Shown here: piece by piece, positions 61,177 to 64,000 of the stretch | How positions within the stretch are numbered: the stretch's first letter is position 1 | Layout of the letters: the number at the start of each line of letters is the position of its first letter | Assembly: GCA_933822405.4 (NCBI GenBank) | Contig: CAKOGP040002003.1 | Location: forward strand, 1 to 64,000 | Reading direction: 5' to 3' | Origin: Cylindrotheca closterium | Lineage: Eukaryota > Bacillariophyta > Bacillariophyceae > Bacillariales > Bacillariaceae | Length of the DNA: 64,000 nt | The notes under the pieces: generated by a model | The model's input: only the letters and a program-made list of their open reading frames with translations | Told to the model about the DNA's origin: nothing | Database searches by the model: none | Position numbers and translations under genes: made by a program

Positions 61177-61983
61177 ATGGTACAGCACATCTTCCCTGTA
61201 AGGCTTCATGCTCTACTGGATCAATCATGCGACTCCTATCTCCATGATGAAGCAAGGATCATTTCCTGGACTCCAGACGGCAAAAGATTCATAATCCATG
61301 ATCTAGGGGTCTTCAAGACTCGTATCCTGCCAAAGTACTTTCCGAAGCAAAGCAAGTACAAGTCATTCCGACGTCAGCTCCAGTACTATGGGTTTTCCAG
61401 CTATGGATCGAGTCGCTTTGGGCATCCGTTCTTTTTGAGAAAGAACAAGGAGCTCTTGGCCCAAGTCAAGCACAAAGTGACCGTGAAGAAACAGACCAAG
61501 AAGAGCGGGCCCACAAAGCCAACTCTGCGCAATGAGCACAATAATCTGAGTCTACAAGCGTTACAAGAACAGCTGTCCCAAGAGATAGCCAGAGAATCGA
61601 TCGGCATGATGAATCAAGCTAGATTCTCCTTGGATACGAGAAACCGTTTCGAACAACACAAAGCTGTAACTGAAATCATGCAGCCGCGTCATGTCGTACT
61701 CCATCAGTCTCTCATCGGAACCAACACAAACTTTCAGGTCACTCCGCTGTCTGCTTTGCAAGGTTCTCTCACTCCTTTTCGTCATTGCATCCTCAATGCT
61801 ATTGAGCAAGAAATTTCGGCTTTGAGCAGCAGGAGCTCACTTCTGTCGAACCAGCTATATGCGACACAGCAGGTGGATCGTTCACTGTTCCAGCTTGCTC
61901 GCAATCAAAGTGTTGGTCCCTCTATCGATATGTCAAGCGTCTTGAAAGCTGAGGATCCAAGAATGTCAACGTGGCGCAGCTGA
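61177..61983 (+). CDS. HSF-type DNA-binding protein 5 of the cluster
   Basis: A 268-residue protein. The HSF domain covers 4-106: I-F-P-V-R-L-H-A-L-L, I-I-S-W-T-P-D-G-K-R-F-I-I-H, I-L-P-K-Y-F-P-K-Q-S-K-Y-K-S-F-R-R-Q-L-Q-Y-Y-G-F and G-H-P-F-F-L-R-K-N-K. A basic K-K-Q-T-K-K-S patch (about 107-115) follows and could be a nuclear signal. The C-terminal part has helical leucine/glutamine-rich segments. It is the intact partner of the pseudogene 2.2 kb upstream. Confidence 0.92.
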   Translation: MVQHIFPVRLHALLDQSCDSYLHDEARIISWTPDGKRFIIHDLGVFKTRILPKYFPKQSKYKSFRRQLQYYGFSSYGSSRFGHPFFLRKNKELLAQVKHKVTVKKQTKKSGPTKPTLRNEHNNLSLQALQEQLSQEIARESIGMMNQARFSLDTRNRFEQHKAVTEIMQPRHVVLHQSLIGTNTNFQVTPLSALQGSLTPFRHCILNAIEQEISALSSRSSLLSNQLYATQQVDRSLFQLARNQSVGPSIDMSSVLKAEDPRMSTWRS

Positions 61984-62299
61984 AGGGATTGAACTGGATG
62001 CATTCATCCTTAGGGTTAGAGGTTATTCTAATTTCATTGGCATCTCTTACATCGATTTTTTAAAAGTAAAGTAGGTATATAGCTATCATTTCAAGTCTCA
62101 ACGGCATCCAACATCATGATTGACCAGCCATCTAGCTATTATGTGGCTTGTATTAGCCCTCTGGTGCAACTCAACTAAGACTATGCACTGGAGTGAGTCT
62201 ATCCTATTGCTCGAGAGCACCATGAAACTCGGAGCCGAAACGCCGGGATGTCACGATACCTTGTAACGCATGTGCCGTCACGAGAGGTACCGACTTTTT

Positions 62300-62346
62300 G
62301 TGAAGGGGTCCCAGCTGGGGTCGCAGAATATAACGGGACCCTTCAC
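62300..62346. repeat. Inverted repeat (hairpin)
   Basis: GTGAAGGGGTCCC (62300-62312) pairs with GGGACCCTTCAC (62335-62346) as a 12-bp stem with one bulged G and a 22-base loop. There is no T run after it. Function unknown. Confidence 0.6.
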
Positions 62347-62721
62347 CGCTGGTGCCATTAGCCACCGGTACACGTACGTACGAGTACTTTAGTTGTTGTA
62401 TAGTATCAGATGTTTTACCACGTAATTCGTCGGAAAAAAAATGCTTTCTGCAGGATAATGGATTCAAAAACAATTATGAAACACGCGGTAGACCTGTGAA
62501 ATGCACACTACGACGTTCGCTCTGGTTCGCTTCGCCTAGCAGCAGAGTGGTACTAAGGTAGGCGATACCGGACGTATTGAAATTGACATTATTATTGATT
62601 GATTGATTCATTCACGAATGCTGCAACACGTGGAATTTCAATTTTTCATCTCCTGATCGTCACAACAACAATGTCATCATTTACTCATTTGGTTTATGTT
62701 TTTTTGCGTGGTTCTCTTCTC

Positions 62722-62752
<31 letters not shown>

Positions 62753-62775
62753 GCAACAACAACAACAACAACCAC
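62722..62775 (+). repeat. CAA/AAC trinucleotide run in a leader
   Basis: A long AAC-type repeat 20-75 bp before the ferredoxin start codon. It is probably in the 5' UTR. Confidence 0.85.
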
Positions 62776-62796
62776 AACCAACATTCAAGTTGAAAA

Positions 62797-63931
62797 ATGA
62801 AGAGATTACAAGAATTTGTCGTTGCTACAATCGTGATGACAGCCTCACCGTCGGTGTGTCTAGGCTTTCAATCGTCTACACAATCATCGTTGATGACGAG
62901 GAAACTGACTAGGAAACCAACGACAATAACTGCCGAGATTGCGTTATTTCATCATTCACCTTTATCTACTCTCCGAAAACAGTCTTTAGCTCCCCTCTTT
63001 GCCACAACGACTATTGACGAAATCACTGCAACACCAAAAGTCAGCAGTGTCAGTGTTTGTACTGCCGAATTGTGCAACTGTCAAGAAGAAGGCTTGTTCT
63101 CAGGCGATGACATTTTGGAAACCTTGAAGTCCAAGAATTTGCCGTATCCAGTAGAAGAAGCTCCCTGCCTCGGTGCTTGTGGTAAGTCTTTCCCTCTAGA
63201 CTGCAGATTGAATTTGATCTGATTTACGTCATGCTATGTCATGATTTATCTATTGGCCATAAAGAAGAGTTGCTGATGAACCTGATGCATGTTCGTTGGA
63301 CCAAAATTCTCATCACATTCTGCGTCTTTTTTTTTCTCCTTTTGTCGATGATTTCATGAATTATGCTCCTTCTATCCGGATGCTGCCATACTAATGTTTT
63401 TACATATACTACTCAGGTGGCGGTGCAATGGTAGCCATTGATTTTGAAGACGGAAGTGCCGCACTTGTGAGTGGAATTGATGAAACCTTGATGGAATTGG
63501 GACTGACGACAGCAGCACAAGACCATCATGGGGACATTGCGGCCATTGCTTCGGAAGCGGTCGAAACATCTTCCAACATTGCTGTTGACATATCTGAGGC
63601 GGAACCATCTGCCACAGGTGCCGACGCGGCTAATCCAGTTAGCACTTCGTCTGCCATTTCCTCAACAACATTGCCATCTTTTTCCTCATCTCCTTCCGAA
63701 TCTGATGCGGTTGCTTCCACCACCAACATTCCTACGCCAGGTGTGCTTTCCAAAATAGCAGTAACCAAAACATCATCACCATCATCACCACCACCATCCT
63801 ACCAAGATGCCCGTGATCGAATGCGAGCCCAGAAACAAGAACAAGCTGAATCAGCCAGCAATCCATGGTGGACTGCCGCTACCTACTTGGCCCAAAAGGC
63901 GAAGGAATCCATTATCAAGGAATCAAAATGA
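62797..63931 (+). CDS. Plastid-type thioredoxin-like [2Fe-2S] ferredoxin, spliced
   Basis: Two exons: 62797-63181 and 63417-63931. The intron (235 bp) has donor GTAAGT and acceptor ACTACTCAG, phase 1; the splice reads C-L-G-A-C-G-G-G-A-M-V. The protein has 299 residues. A signal peptide (E-F-V-V-A-T-I-V-M-T-A-S) ends near C-L-G-F-Q, a plausible plastid ASAF-like site. The core (about 83-155) has V-S-V-C88-T-A-E-L-C93-N-C95 and A-P-C124-L-G-A-C128-G-G-G, the four-cysteine arrangement of thioredoxin-like [2Fe-2S] ferredoxins (NuoE-like fold). It would carry one electron in the plastid. A C-terminal tail of about 140 residues, rich in Ala, Ser, Thr and Pro and ending in a basic helix, is unusual for such a small carrier. 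Confidence 0.82.
63182..63416 (+). other. Phase-1 intron in the ferredoxin gene
   Basis: A 235-bp intron, GTAAGT to TACTACTCAG, with a T-rich run (63327-63342). It lies exactly within the Cys-rich cluster-binding motif, so retention would remove the G-G-G-A-M-V-A half. Confidence 0.85.
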
Positions 63932-64000
63932 GAATGCAGATGAACCAGTATGATGGATCTTTTTGGGGCAAGCGCTAGATGCGCGACATGTGATGAGGAT

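Larger units (their letters stand above)
61984..62796. other. Intergenic region, no gene seen
   Basis: About 0.8 kb. It contains a GC-rich inverted repeat (62300-62346), an ATTG run (about 62594-62610) and CAA/AAC repeats in the leader of the next gene (about 62721-62775). Confidence 0.55.

Overview
This is nuclear DNA from a diatom, most likely a pennate one. The evidence is mixed. Several predicted proteins carry a signal peptide ending in an ASAF-type motif, the bipartite plastid address of diatoms. Three-domain iota-class carbonic anhydrases, a DUF6824 protein, helicase-associated-domain proteins and an expanded family of heat-shock-factor (HSF) type DNA-binding proteins are all typical of diatoms. 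Introns are few and short (103-235 bp), and low-complexity Q, N, S and H runs and tetranucleotide microsatellites are abundant. The species is not identified. I read about 26 protein genes, four of them spliced, plus one clear pseudogene. No tRNA, rRNA, CRISPR array or intact transposon was recognised.

Layout. 0.5-9.8 kb: a plastid-type EF-hand protein, a tail-anchored protein, a VHL-like/prolyl-4-hydroxylase fusion, a histidine-box hydroxylase, an acidic protein and a CX9C protein. 10-14.5 kb: two tandem double-DEP paralogues. 14.8-18.7 kb: a spliced Golgi-type glycosyltransferase and a coiled-coil protein. 19.5-24.5 kb: two adjacent iota-carbonic anhydrases with different N-terminal targeting; the first has a cluster of TGACGT elements upstream. 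25.4-33 kb: a PLOD-like glycosyltransferase with an Asn-Tyr-Gly repeat, a CRAL-TRIO/DUF6824 protein and a plastid six-repeat SAP protein. 33.5-40 kb: DCP2 and three poorly known proteins. 40.6-46.6 kb: a ferric-reductase/NADPH-oxidase-like protein with a very large Q/N-rich N-terminus and a helicase-associated-domain protein. 46.6-50.2 kb: a non-coding tandem duplication and a YqaJ-like nuclease. 51-62 kb: five HSF-type genes and one HSF pseudogene, all on the plus strand, interrupted by one minus-strand membrane GTPase. 62.8-63.9 kb: a spliced plastid-type thioredoxin-like [2Fe-2S] ferredoxin.

The strongest leads are the carbonic anhydrase pair with its candidate CO2/cAMP-responsive promoter, the VHL-like plus prolyl-hydroxylase fusion, the HSF array with one decaying copy and one copy that has lost its start codon, and an 8-bp palindrome, TACCGGTA, found 15 times where about one is expected. 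All functional names are inferred by reading motifs; no database search was run.
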